Below are positions 1-8,504 of a stretch of 64,000 nt of DNA, in pieces. The stretch lies in the NCBI RefSeq assembly GCF_000715495.1, contig NZ_JNLX01000182.1, forward strand, positions 1 through 64,000, written 5' to 3'. The first letter of the stretch is position 1. Each line of letters starts with the position of its first letter. The DNA comes from Hymenobacter sp. IS2118 (GTDB lineage: Bacteria; Bacteroidota; Bacteroidia; Cytophagales; Hymenobacteraceae). A program made the position numbers and the translations under genes. The notes beneath the pieces were generated by a model. It was not told where the DNA came from. It did no database searches and saw only the letters and a list, made by a program, of their open reading frames with translations.

Positions 1-1095
1 GATTTGATAATAAGTAAGTTGCCGAATAAACCAGTCTAGCAGGGCCATGATTTTACGGGCCACCGGCTCTTGTGGCTGGGCGTGGGGCCGCGTGAGCTGG
101 CGCAACAGATTCAGTCCGTAGCGGCTCAGGCTTGTGGCCCGGCAGCCGTGATTTTTGCGTGGAATGGCCTTGATTTTGCCGTGGGCCATCGTGCCCACGC
201 CCAGACATAGCGCGTAGGCCAGGCTGACCAGAGCCACGAGCTTGCGCAGCTTCTGGTGGCAGCATAAGTGGGTGGCTTCCAGGTTAAAGCCGCGTCCTTT
301 CAGGTTCTGAAAGCACTGCTCAATCGTCCAGCGGCTGGCGTAGAGGCCGCCCAGGTTGCGCAAGCCGGGCGCGGCGAAGAGAAACAGAAACTCCGTGTCG
401 GCCAGCCGCTTGACCCAGACCTGTCCCCAGACCCCAGCCACTTGGCAATGCAGAAAATGCCGCTGCTGCCCTACGGCAAGGCCCAGGGCCGTGACGGCCT
501 GCCGTCGGCCACTAGCAAAGGTGATTTGGTGGTGCTTGGGCAGGCGCATTACAAAAGGCAATTTATTCTTCCGTAGCCAGTTAAGCCAGACATGGCCCAC
601 AAACTCCCGGTCCCCCACCACCAGCCCGATGCGGTCGCGGCCCAGCACCTGTACGCAGATTTTGAGCAGGGCAATACGGTCGGCCGCACTGGAGTTCCCG
701 CTGCGGTTGTCGAGCAGTTCCCAATAGAGCGGCAGTTGAAAGTCGCCTCGGCCTACGGTCACGAGCAGGATATTGACCTGGCAGCGGCCGAAGTCCCATT
801 CGGTGCGGTCCAGGCACAGGCGCAGTTTGCCCGTGGCGGGCAGCAAGCGCAGCAGCAGGTGGGCCAGCACCAGATAATTCAGGTCCACCTGCCGAAAAAA
901 GTCCTGAATGCGGGTTTCATTCGAAGCGATTTTCACCGCGTCATTCAGGTGCTGGGCTACCTCGCAAAATTGGACGTTGCGGCTTTTGAGCAGGGCGATA
1001 ACAAACTGGCTGACAAACTTTTGCCGGGACAGATGGGGCACTAGCTGGACGCGACGCAAAAGCGTCGTAATTTTGGCAATGAGGCTTGGCTTCAC
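1..1095 (-). CDS. IS4-family DDE transposase, C-terminus cut by the window edge
   Basis: Cut-and-paste transposase of an insertion sequence. The minus strand is open from a GTG at 1093-1095 to base 1 (365 codons) with no stop yet; an in-frame TAA lies about 60 bases upstream of the GTG and no ATG lies between. The RNase H-like triad is visible: Asp96 in LCLDRTEWD, Asp162 in VVGDREF and Glu259. Around Glu259 the full YREK spacing of the IS4 family is present (Tyr252, Arg255, Glu259, Lys266). IS4 transposases usually end near this length, so little is missing. No frameshift or internal stop is seen, so the copy may be active. Plus-strand open frames across this region are shadows. Confidence 0.88.
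   Translation of the reverse strand, partial: MKPSLIAKITTLLRRVQLVPHLSRQKFVSQFVIALLKSRNVQFCEVAQHLNDAVKIASNETRIQDFFRQVDLNYLVLAHLLLRLLPATGKLRLCLDRTEWDFGRCQVNILLVTVGRGDFQLPLYWELLDNRSGNSSAADRIALLKICVQVLGRDRIGLVVGDREFVGHVWLNWLRKNKLPFVMRLPKHHQITFASGRRQAVTALGLAVGQQRHFLHCQVAGVWGQVWVKRLADTEFLFLFAAPGLRNLGGLYASRWTIEQCFQNLKGRGFNLEATHLCCHQKLRKLVALVSLAYALCLGVGTMAHGKIKAIPRKNHGCRATSLSRYGLNLLRQLTRPHAQPQEPVARKIMALLDWFIRQLTYYQI
1..1095 (-). mobile_element. IS4-family insertion sequence, one end outside the window
   Basis: The element is defined here only by its transposase. The end near the transposase start must lie between about 1096 and 1190, but the other terminus is outside the window, so terminal inverted repeats and the target duplication cannot be established. 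Confidence 0.6.
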
Positions 1096-1194
1096 GGGGC
1101 AGGACGGACAATGGTGTGTAGGAACCCCAAAGGTCGGACTGCCCCGTTTTTATGCCCTAAAGTTTAGTAGGGTAGAGTGCTGCTACGTATAACA

Positions 1195-1225
1195 AGCGGG
1201 CGCGCGTCTGCGACGTGCGCCCGCT
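1195..1225. terminator. GC-rich hairpin between the IS and the oxidoreductase gene
   Basis: A 9-bp perfect stem (AGCGGGCGC at 1195-1203 pairing with GCGCCCGCT at 1217-1225) plus three inner pairs. It lies about 105 bases past the stop of the minus-strand oxidoreductase gene and could terminate it, but no strong T run follows on that strand. The remainder of 1096-1329 shows nothing else recognisable. Confidence 0.35.
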
Positions 1226-1329
1226 CCGTTTTAGTGGTTAGTAGTTTTTAATTATCTGACCAACAACTAGAAAATAACAACCTGTTCGCTTTTGCACGAC
1301 TACTTAAACTAGTGCGGCTCAAAACCCAA

Positions 1330-2142
1330 TCAGTGCCCGGAATCCCAGTCGTAGCCCTTTTCGGCCCAATAATCATCGGGGCGAGTGTCGGAAAAGGCGA
1401 TGGTTCCGATTCGCTTCAGGTGCTTGGTACCATACTTGAGCGGCGTTACGAGGCGGAGCGGGGCACCGTGCCCGGCGGTAAGGGGTTGGTCGTTCATTTC
1501 GTAGCACAGCAGGGTTTGCGGGTGCAGGGCACTGGGCATGTCCAGGCCCACGTAGTAGGCGTCGTCGGGGGTACGCAGGCCCACGTAGCTGGCCAGCGTT
1601 TCGGCTGCACCAGCACGGGCAGCCAAGGGGTAGCGCGCCAGAAAATCACTCAGCCTGGCACCGCCCCAGTGCACCACAATGCTCCAACCCTCTATGCACT
1701 TGAGCTCGGTGGTCATGGAGGTTTTGGGGAGGGCTTTGATATCGTCCAGGGTAAATTCCTGGGTGTTCCCGGTAGCAAAGTCCTGCACGCGCAGACGCCA
1801 GGTCACGGGGTTCAACTCAGATTTGAGACCCACCTTGCCATTGATTCGCGGCGCGCGGGCACGGCTGCGGGCGAATTCCGGAGCAAGCCGGGTTTCCTTG
1901 AAATAGGCGCCAGATAAGCGGCCGTTGGCGTCGAGCACCCGGCGGAGCGGTCCGGCGACGCCTGATTCCTTGGGCTGCGAAATCAGCCAGCTCCAGCCGC
2001 CGAGGCCCGCCAGCCCGGCCAGCCCCAGCCCGATAAATGCCCGGCGCGAGCGCTGCCGCGCTTCGGCCAGCACCGCAGCTTCGGGTTGCAGCGGCGCGGG
2101 TTGGTGGCCAACCGGATTGGGGGTTGATGATTCGTCAGACAT
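1330..2142 (-). CDS. Tat-exported molybdopterin-dependent oxidoreductase (sulfite oxidase fold)
   Basis: Periplasmic molybdenum enzyme of the sulfite oxidase/MsrP (YedY) superfamily, 270 aa. A twin-arginine signal is visible as SRRAFIG (Arg33-Arg34) followed by a hydrophobic Gly/Ala/Leu stretch to about residue 55, so export is by the Tat route after cofactor loading. The family's Mo-ligating cysteine is Cys149 in TELKCIEGWS, and a C-terminal KYGTKHLKRI segment is also typical. The substrate is not readable; sulfite, methionine sulfoxide and other oxo compounds are all used in the superfamily. It sits 12 bases downstream of a cytochrome b gene on the same strand, which is likely its membrane redox partner. 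Confidence 0.86.
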   Translation of the reverse strand: MSDESSTPNPVGHQPAPLQPEAAVLAEARQRSRRAFIGLGLAGLAGLGGWSWLISQPKESGVAGPLRRVLDANGRLSGAYFKETRLAPEFARSRARAPRINGKVGLKSELNPVTWRLRVQDFATGNTQEFTLDDIKALPKTSMTTELKCIEGWSIVVHWGGARLSDFLARYPLAARAGAAETLASYVGLRTPDDAYYVGLDMPSALHPQTLLCYEMNDQPLTAGHGAPLRLVTPLKYGTKHLKRIGTIAFSDTRPDDYWAEKGYDWDSGH

Positions 2143-2154
2143 ATTTACGAAGGC

Positions 2155-2880
2155 TTAATTTGACGAGAGGGGGGCATCGGCGGCGGGCAGCGGTGGCGGG
2201 CCGGCCGGGAGCGGCTGGGAAGCGGGGTTCACTTCCACGATTTCAAACCCGGCCACCATGGCGCGGAAATTATTCCAGCCCGCCCGCACTACCTGCGCGA
2301 TGTGCACGATGAAAAACAGCACGTAGCCGATGGTGAGCGCAAAATGGAGGATGCGGGCAAACTCGTAGCCGCCCAGCAGGCCCGTAAGCCAGGCAAACTG
2401 CGTGGGCTTGTAGATGGCTAGCCCAGTCAGTACCGACCCCACGCCCATGAGCACGACGCTGGTGTAGGCAATCTGCTGCGCGCCGTTGAACTTGCGCACC
2501 GGCAAAGGCCCTTTGCGCAAACCCAAATCGTGCAACGTAACCTGGATGGCTTCTTTGAAGGAGTGGCGGTTGGGCAGCAGGTAGCGCCACTCGCCCGAGA
2601 AAATGGTGTAGCCCACGTACAGTACCCCATTAAGGAAGAAAACCCACATTAGCACGAAGTGCCACGCCATGCCCTTGGCCAGCTGGAAAGGAACGTTGAA
2701 AGCCTCATAGAACGACTGCGGAAAGAATTTGAACAGCGTGGTATCGCCCCAGCCTAGCCGGTACACGTCGTTGGCCCAGTAAATCCAGAGGCCGCTCCAT
2801 ATCATCAGGCTCAGGACCGGGAAATTCACCCAGTGAAACCAACGAATTGCTAGGGAGTGTTTTTCGATAAGCTGCTTCAT
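2155..2880 (-). CDS. Cytochrome b561-type membrane subunit, partner of the molybdoenzyme
   Basis: Integral membrane b-type cytochrome that should pass electrons between the quinone pool and the adjacent periplasmic molybdoenzyme. From the ATG at 2878-2880 (MKQLIEKHSLAIRWFHW) the protein has 241 aa, with several hydrophobic spans and haem-candidate histidines near the N-terminus (His8, His15), in the WHFVLMW span and in the late HFALTIGY/VHIAQ spans. A longer open frame exists upstream, but its extra 28 residues are basic and unlike the family, so the internal ATG is preferred. The C-terminus is Pro/Ala-rich. It is the first gene of a two-gene operon. Confidence 0.84.
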   Translation of the reverse strand: MKQLIEKHSLAIRWFHWVNFPVLSLMIWSGLWIYWANDVYRLGWGDTTLFKFFPQSFYEAFNVPFQLAKGMAWHFVLMWVFFLNGVLYVGYTIFSGEWRYLLPNRHSFKEAIQVTLHDLGLRKGPLPVRKFNGAQQIAYTSVVLMGVGSVLTGLAIYKPTQFAWLTGLLGGYEFARILHFALTIGYVLFFIVHIAQVVRAGWNNFRAMVAGFEIVEVNPASQPLPAGPPPLPAADAPLSSN

Positions 2881-2982
2881 AATCAACGAAGTGAAACGTA
2901 AACGGACGCAAGGCACGCCTTCCCAAACCGGCTCCTTGTCCCGCTTGACGTTCTTGCTGCCCACTCCTTACACCAACAAAAA

Positions 2983-3011
2983 AAAGAGGCAACCCAAAGG
3001 GATGCCTCTTT
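2983..3011 (-). terminator. Rho-independent terminator of the CHRD gene
   Basis: Perfect 9-bp stem AAAGAGGCA (2983-2991) with TGCCTCTTT (3003-3011). On the minus strand the stem is followed by a run of eight T. It lies about 165 bases past the CHRD gene stop and just upstream of the cytochrome b gene, so it separates the two minus-strand units. Confidence 0.75.
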
Positions 3012-3173
3012 CCGTACCAAAACACCTTAAAAAAACTATTCTTTCACGGGAGCAGTAACAACAACTGCGCCAAAAGATTCCTAAGTGGTCGGTTTTTCTT
3101 CGAAACCCTCTTGTAGTAAACCGCTTTAATCAAACACTTTAATCATCCGACACAGGCCGTTTTGGCCGTGCGC

Positions 3174-5063
3174 TTACTCCTTCGCAACCCGCGTCACCAA
3201 CCTTGTGCTGCCCACTTCCAGGGTTAGCAGATAGATACCAGGGGCAGCGTTGGGCAGCGCCAGCGGCAAGGAATTGGCACCGGGCCGCACCACTACGGTT
3301 TGAGTGGCCACGGGCCGGCCCAGCACATCCGTGAAGCGGAGCAGGCCGGTGCCGGCCACGCGGGCCTCGAAAGCCAGGGTTAGGGCGGCAGCGAAGGGGT
3401 TGGGGACTACCCCGAAGGAGCCCGCCACCAACGTCACCGGCTGGGTCGACAGGATGGTCTGCAGGTTGCGAGCGCCGCGGAACACCTGCCCGCGGATTTC
3501 GCCGCTGGGATTAGCGGCCGTGTGAATGTTAAGGTACACGCTGTCGCGCCGGAACTGGAGCGAGCGACGGGCAGTGAAAGGAGCCGCGTTGTCGTTTTTC
3601 CAGTAGCCGTACAGGGCGGTGGGCGCGGTGGCGTTGTCGAAGAAAGGCGTTAGGTTGAAGACCACGCCGCCGGATTGCGTAGCCAGGCCGGTATGAAAGT
3701 GGCCCATGGTGGCGGGACCGCTCAGAGCGCCCCACACGCTCATGAAATGGGCGTTGGTTTGGTCGCGGTCGATGCTGACGGTGCCCACGCCGTAGCCGCT
3801 GCTCACCACGGGGTTGGGCCGTTCCTGTGCGCCGTTGAGGGAGAAGGTGTAACCTTCGCGCGCCAGGCGCAGCACTTGCCCGCGAATTTCGCCCGCTGGG
3901 TTGGCGGCCGTGGTAATCACCACGTTCAGGCCGGTATTGAGCAGGAGGTCAACTATGGCGGGCGTGAGCACAGGAGCCGCAATCCGGAAGAAAACGACAT
4001 TACCAGTCGTGTTGCCAGCGGCACCCGAAACCACCGGAACGGTAGCCAGCAAATTGGCCACCGTATTAGCCTGGCCGGCCAGCGCGCTGTGAATATTGAT
4101 GGCCACCGGCGGTCCGCTCAGGCCCGTGTAGGCGACCCGCATGTACACGGTATCGAGGGTGCCGACCAGCCGGCCGGTGGCTACCCCTTTGGCGGCAGAA
4201 GCGCTGGCGGGCACCATCTGCGCCCCGTCGAGGCGGGCGTCGAGCGCCAGGGAGTTGGAATCGTTCAGCAGCTGGCCCCGGATTTCGCCGCCACCGTTGG
4301 TGGCAGTGTGCACATTAATGTAGATGAGTCCTTGGGTGAGGGACGTGACCACCGCCGCCGTGGGCACAATTTCGCCCTCAATCACATTGCCCGACCGAAA
4401 CGGCAGCAGGTCCACCACCACGCCGCCGTTGGTGCCGATGGCACCGGTGTGCAGGTGCGTCACGGTGAGGGCGCTACTCAGGTTGTCGAACACCACCTGG
4501 AACTTAAGCTTGTCCTGGCTTTGGCTCAACGAAAAAATACCCAGGCCGGTGGCAGGAGTGGTTACGGCCGGATTTTGCTGGCCGCCGGTGAGGTTGGCCA
4601 CAAAGGCGGCGTCGGTTTCGAGCAAAATCTGGCCCCGAATTTCCCCGCCGGGGTTGGCCGCCGTGTGAATGTTGAGGTAGTAGAGCCCGCGCAGGTATTT
4701 GGCGATGCGGTCGGGCGCAATGTCGGCCCCGGTCAGGTAGCCCGAAAGCCGGTTGCCGCGCAGCATGAAGCGCAGGCTGGTCCGGACCGGGCCAGCCACG
4801 CCCGCGGCCCCTTCGTGCACGTGCGCATCGGTGATGGGGCCGCTCAGGCCGCTCGCAGCGGCCTGCACAAATAAGGTATCGCGCGTTGCGTTGAGAGTGA
4901 AACCGGCCACGCCCTGGCCGTCGGTGGTCACGGCCGGCACTTCCTGAGCCCCGCTCAGGCGGGCCGTGAGCAGCAAATGCGGGCGCAGATGGTCGGCCGA
5001 AGCCAGCAGCGGGGTGGCCAGCAGCGCAGCTGCCGAACACAGTCGGAGTATGGTTCTCAACAT
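3174..5063 (-). CDS. Secreted protein with four CHRD domains and a T9SS sorting domain
   Basis: A 629-aa exported protein of unknown role. A Sec signal peptide covers about residues 1-23. Four tandem CHRD (chordin-type) beta domains follow at roughly 30-148, 152-268, 275-402 and 405-535. Each begins with a (L/N)GAQE-like motif and ends in a variant of NIHTAANPGGEIRGQ. The last 80 residues carry the type IX secretion sorting pattern: VVPNPF near residue 550, a LRFTDVLGR strand pair, then a PGIYLLTLE segment and a basic C-terminus. Such domains direct transport across the outer membrane and release or anchoring at the surface. CHRD repeats in bacteria are abundant but functionally undefined. 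It stands alone, with its own terminator. Confidence 0.88.
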   Translation of the reverse strand: MLRTILRLCSAAALLATPLLASADHLRPHLLLTARLSGAQEVPAVTTDGQGVAGFTLNATRDTLFVQAAASGLSGPITDAHVHEGAAGVAGPVRTSLRFMLRGNRLSGYLTGADIAPDRIAKYLRGLYYLNIHTAANPGGEIRGQILLETDAAFVANLTGGQQNPAVTTPATGLGIFSLSQSQDKLKFQVVFDNLSSALTVTHLHTGAIGTNGGVVVDLLPFRSGNVIEGEIVPTAAVVTSLTQGLIYINVHTATNGGGEIRGQLLNDSNSLALDARLDGAQMVPASASAAKGVATGRLVGTLDTVYMRVAYTGLSGPPVAINIHSALAGQANTVANLLATVPVVSGAAGNTTGNVVFFRIAAPVLTPAIVDLLLNTGLNVVITTAANPAGEIRGQVLRLAREGYTFSLNGAQERPNPVVSSGYGVGTVSIDRDQTNAHFMSVWGALSGPATMGHFHTGLATQSGGVVFNLTPFFDNATAPTALYGYWKNDNAAPFTARRSLQFRRDSVYLNIHTAANPSGEIRGQVFRGARNLQTILSTQPVTLVAGSFGVVPNPFAAALTLAFEARVAGTGLLRFTDVLGRPVATQTVVVRPGANSLPLALPNAAPGIYLLTLEVGSTRLVTRVAKE

Positions 5064-5522
5064 GATGATTTTGAAAATGGGTTGATGAGGATAACGAAGT
5101 CAACGTAGCATTTCATGGCACCACGTTGCCAAAAACTCGCACCTAAGCAATATGGAGGCACACCCTGTTGCTTAGGTACATAGCTAGGACCTCAGTAAGA
5201 GCAAAATGTTTGGCGACCCTCGCGCCTTCCCTTTCCCAAGTATTAGCACGGTCGCTGCGCCCTGAGGGCGGTAGCGTTGCTAAATAACTATTCCAAATTG
5301 CACACGCAATGCGTTTATCACAGCTTCCTGTTGGTGTGCAAAAAAGCCAATGGCTCAGTCCTTGGCCGCTTTTTGAGCAGATTTAAAACAAGCAGCCCGG
5401 ACCATCTGGCTCTTGTTCTTACCCCAAAGCTTTTTCCGATTTCCCAGAAGTAACGCAAGGGCCTTTTTTTACTGGCAGCAACTGCCTGAAAAGTGGTAAA
5501 GCGGGTAGTCAACCGCGCAAAA
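5064..5522. other. Non-coding gap upstream of the CHRD gene
   Basis: About 460 bases without a convincing gene. It should hold the CHRD gene promoter. A 10-bp hairpin (ACCTAAGCAA at 5141-5150 with TTGCTTAGGT at 5168-5177) lies about 80 bases upstream of that gene's start. An 87-codon minus-strand open frame at 5318-5581 runs through the ffh terminator and has no protein-like features, so it is not called. Confidence 0.5.
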
Positions 5523-5556
5523 AAAGCCCTTCCGACTACATGGTCGGAAGGGCTTT
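5523..5556 (-). terminator. Rho-independent terminator of ffh
   Basis: A 14-bp perfect stem (5523-5536 with 5543-5556, core GCCCTTCCGAC), 6-base loop, followed on the minus strand by seven T. It lies about 70 bases past the ffh stop. Confidence 0.88.
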
Positions 5557-5628
5557 TGAGTTTTGGGTGAGGCAGGACCACGGGTCCGAACTTTTCATCC
5601 TTTATTGGCCGAGGCCCGTGACGGCGGC

Positions 5629-6993
5629 TTAGCGCATCATGCCGCCGGGGCCGCCTTTCATGCCACCCATCATTTTCTGCATCTGAGCCATGCCGCCCTT
5701 GGTCTGGCTCATCTTGTTCATGGTGCGCATCATTTTGCGCATGTCGTCGAACTGCTTCATCAGGGCGTTTACCTGCTGAATATCAGTGCCGGAGCCCTTG
5801 GCCAGGCGCTTCTTGCGCGAGCCGTTGATGAGGTCGGGATTGGCCCGCTCCTGCTTGGTCATGCTCTTGATGATGGCCTCGACGGGCTTGAAGGCGTCGT
5901 CGTCGATTTCCACGTCCTTCATGGCCTTGCTCATGCCCGGAATCATGCCCATCAGGTCCTTGATGTTGCCCATCTTCTTGATTTGCTCCAGCTGGGAGAG
6001 GAAGTCGTCGAAGTTGAACTGGTTTTTGCGGATTTTGGCGTTGATGCGCTTGGCTTCGTCGTCGTCGAACTGCATCTGGGCCCGCTCTACCAGCGAAATC
6101 ACGTCGCCCATGCCCAGGATACGCTGGGCCATGCGGTCGGGATAGAACAGGTCGAGCGCGTCCATCTTCTCGCCCGTCGAGATGAACTTGATGGGCTTTT
6201 CCACCACGGCCCGGATGCTGAGGGCCGCGCCGCCGCGCGAGTCGCCGTCGAGCTTGGTGAGCACCACGCCGTCGAAATTCAGCCGGTCGTTGAAGGTTTT
6301 GGCGGTGTTCACGGCATCCTGCCCGGTCATGGAATCCACCACGAACAGGGTTTCGCTGGGGTTGATGGCCGCTTTCACGGCTTCAATCTCGCGCATCATC
6401 TGCTCGTCCACGGCCAGGCGGCCGGCGGTGTCGATGATGACGACCTTTTTATTGTTCTTCTTAGCGAACTCGATGGCGTTGCGCGAGATTTCGACCGGGT
6501 TCTTGTTCTCGACTTCCGAGTACACTTCCACGCCGATTTGCTCGCCCAGCACCTTGAGCTGGTCGATGGCGGCGGGGCGGTACACGTCGCAGGCCACCAG
6601 CAGCACGGTGCGGTTCTGCTTCTTCACGTAGTTGGCCAGCTTGCCCGCAAACGTGGTTTTGCCCGAGCCCTGCAGGCCTGAGAGCAGAATCACCGCCGGG
6701 TCGCCCTTGATGGTGATGTCCTTTTTTTCGCCGCCCATGAGCTCGGTGAGCTCATCGTACACGATTTTGACCATGAGCTGGCCCGGCGACACGGCCGTGA
6801 GCACGTCGCGGCCCATGGCGGCCTCTTTTATTTTATCGGTTACATCCTTGGCAACCTTATAGTTAACGTCGGCATCGACCAGCGCGCGGCGAATTTCCTT
6901 GATGGTGGCCGCGACGTTGATTTCCGAGATGCTGCCCTGGCCTTTGAGGGTCTTGATGGCCCGGTCGAGCTTGGTGGAGAGATTATCGAACAT
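5629..6993 (-). CDS. ffh: Signal recognition particle GTPase Ffh
   Basis: SRP54-type GTPase that binds signal sequences on ribosomes and delivers membrane proteins to FtsY, 454 aa from the ATG at 6991-6993 (MFDNLSTKLDRAIK), the usual family start and length. A longer open frame adds 65 residues with no family resemblance. Domains: N four-helix bundle at about 1-95; G domain with GLQGSGKTT at 106-114, DTAGR at 188-192 and TKLDGD at 246-251; M domain from about 300 ending in a methionine-rich tail (MRKMMRTMNKMSQ and MGGMKGGPGGMMR). The RNA partner of this protein is encoded elsewhere in the window, at 58674-58768. A strong terminator follows the gene. Confidence 0.97.
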   Translation of the reverse strand: MFDNLSTKLDRAIKTLKGQGSISEINVAATIKEIRRALVDADVNYKVAKDVTDKIKEAAMGRDVLTAVSPGQLMVKIVYDELTELMGGEKKDITIKGDPAVILLSGLQGSGKTTFAGKLANYVKKQNRTVLLVACDVYRPAAIDQLKVLGEQIGVEVYSEVENKNPVEISRNAIEFAKKNNKKVVIIDTAGRLAVDEQMMREIEAVKAAINPSETLFVVDSMTGQDAVNTAKTFNDRLNFDGVVLTKLDGDSRGGAALSIRAVVEKPIKFISTGEKMDALDLFYPDRMAQRILGMGDVISLVERAQMQFDDDEAKRINAKIRKNQFNFDDFLSQLEQIKKMGNIKDLMGMIPGMSKAMKDVEIDDDAFKPVEAIIKSMTKQERANPDLINGSRKKRLAKGSGTDIQQVNALMKQFDDMRKMMRTMNKMSQTKGGMAQMQKMMGGMKGGPGGMMR

Positions 6994-7150
6994 GAATCGC
7001 TGATTTGGCGCTGATTGAACGGATGAAGATAATTGGGAGACGGCCCGCGGCCGGGGAATCAGGCTGAAGCTGAACCTCAAAAGTAACCACAAATGCCCGA
7101 AAACCGGCAAGCGGCGTACCTTCGCGGTCTGCTTTCCGAACCCGCTTTCC

Positions 7151-8467
7151 GTGCCCGCTCCCGCCCCGCTCCGCCTGCTCGTCATCACCTACTACTGGCC
7201 GCCTTCGGGCGGGGCCGGCGTGCAGCGCTGCCTCAAGTTTGTGAAGCATCTGGGCCGCTTCGACGTGGAGGCCACCGTGCTGACCGTGGACCCGGCCCAG
7301 GCCACGTACCCGGTGCGCGACGAAAGCCTGCTGGCCGAGGTGCCCGCCGGCGTGCGCGTCATCCGCACCAACACTTCAGAGCCGTTTGAGAGCTACAAGA
7401 AACTGACCGGCCGGGCCGTGCCCTACGGCGGCTTTGCCAATGAGGGCAAGCCGGGTTTCATGCAAAAAGTCCTGCGCTTCGTGCGCGGCAACCTATTCAT
7501 TCCGGACCCGCGCCGGGGCTGGAATCGCCACGCTCTAGCTGCCGTGGAGGAACTGCTGGCCGCCGGCGAAACCTTTGATGCCGTGCTCACTTCCTCGCCG
7601 CCGCACTCCACCCAGCTCATCGGCCTGGAGCTAAAAAAACGGTTCGGGCTGCGCTGGCTGGCCGACATGCGCGACCCCTGGACCGACATTTATTATTACA
7701 AAGACCTGCATCACACGCCGCTGGCCGCCTGGCTCGATGCCCGCTATGAGCAGCAGGTCCTCACCCAGGCCGATGCCGTGCTGGTGACCTCGCCCGAAAC
7801 CAAGCGGCTGTTTCTGGCCAAGCTGCCCACGCTGCCCACCGCCAAGTTCCACGTGCTGCCCAACGGCTACGACGAGTCGGATTTCCAGGAGCAGTCCGCA
7901 CCGCCCGCTGATTGCCTGCGCATTACTCACACGGGCACCATCACGGAACTGTACCACATTGGCCACCTGCTGGAAGCCCTGGCCGCCTGCGCGGCCCGCC
8001 ACCCCGAAGTGCCGCTGCGCCTGCGCTTCGTGGGCCAGGTATCGGCTGGGCTGCGCGAGCAGGTGGAGAAGGCTGGACTCCTTGAGATGACAGAGTTTTT
8101 ACCTTTTGTCCCGCACGACGAATCAATTCGGCACCTGCTGAGTGCCTCGGCCCTGCTGATGGCCATCCCAGACGTGCCGCGCAACTTCGGGATTTTGCCG
8201 GGCAAAGTATTCGAATACCTGGCCGCGAACAAGCCGATTCTCTGCGTGGGCCCGGCCGGGTCCGACGCCGACAACCTGCTCCAGGAGTGTGCCGCCGGAC
8301 AGGCCCTCCCCTACGACGATTTCGCCCTGATGCTGGAGACCCTGGAAGGCCTCTTTGCCCAATGGCGCATCAACCCCAACCTGGACCTGCCGGCAATCAG
8401 CCACAAACGGTACTCGCGGGTGGAATTGACCGGGAAACTGGCGGAAATTGTGAGCGCCCGAAGATAG
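7151..8467 (+). CDS. Glycosyltransferase, family 4-like (GT-B)
   Basis: Predicted cytoplasmic GT-B glycosyltransferase of 438 aa, transcribed divergently from ffh. The N-terminal half opens with LRLLVITYYWPPSGGAG, a glycine-rich acceptor-side motif common in family 4 enzymes. It also has DMRDPWTD in the middle, a motif seen in many Bacteroidota surface-polysaccharide transferases. The C-terminal half carries FEYLAANKPILCVG, the nucleotide-sugar-binding EX7E-type region, with an LPNGYD linker before it. Donor and acceptor are unknown. A near-consensus TACCTTCG box at 7117-7124 may be its promoter. Its position beside acylation and nonulosonate genes suggests a role in cell-surface glycan. Confidence 0.85.
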   Translation: MPAPAPLRLLVITYYWPPSGGAGVQRCLKFVKHLGRFDVEATVLTVDPAQATYPVRDESLLAEVPAGVRVIRTNTSEPFESYKKLTGRAVPYGGFANEGKPGFMQKVLRFVRGNLFIPDPRRGWNRHALAAVEELLAAGETFDAVLTSSPPHSTQLIGLELKKRFGLRWLADMRDPWTDIYYYKDLHHTPLAAWLDARYEQQVLTQADAVLVTSPETKRLFLAKLPTLPTAKFHVLPNGYDESDFQEQSAPPADCLRITHTGTITELYHIGHLLEALAACAARHPEVPLRLRFVGQVSAGLREQVEKAGLLEMTEFLPFVPHDESIRHLLSASALLMAIPDVPRNFGILPGKVFEYLAANKPILCVGPAGSDADNLLQECAAGQALPYDDFALMLETLEGLFAQWRINPNLDLPAISHKRYSRVELTGKLAEIVSARR

Positions 8468-8504
8468 CAAGCCCGTTTCCCATCATGTAAACGCTGAAGT
8501 ACAG

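Noticed and set aside
1096..1329. Search for the inverted-repeat end of the IS4 element
   Set aside because: Without the other end of the element no terminal repeat can be matched, so none is called.
3035..3080. A short minus-strand peptide-like end (GAVVVTAPVKE) between the CHRD gene and its terminator
   Set aside because: An in-frame stop lies 14 codons upstream and there is no start codon; too short to be a gene.
3675..4874. A 399-codon plus-strand frame opposite the CHRD gene
   Set aside because: Its repeats mirror the four CHRD repeats on the other strand; no motif or start context supports it.
5318..5581. An 87-codon minus-strand frame after ffh
   Set aside because: It spans the strong ffh terminator and shows no protein-like features.
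5563..6681. A 372-codon plus-strand frame opposite ffh
   Set aside because: It begins in the ffh terminator region and is a His/Leu-rich shadow of ffh.
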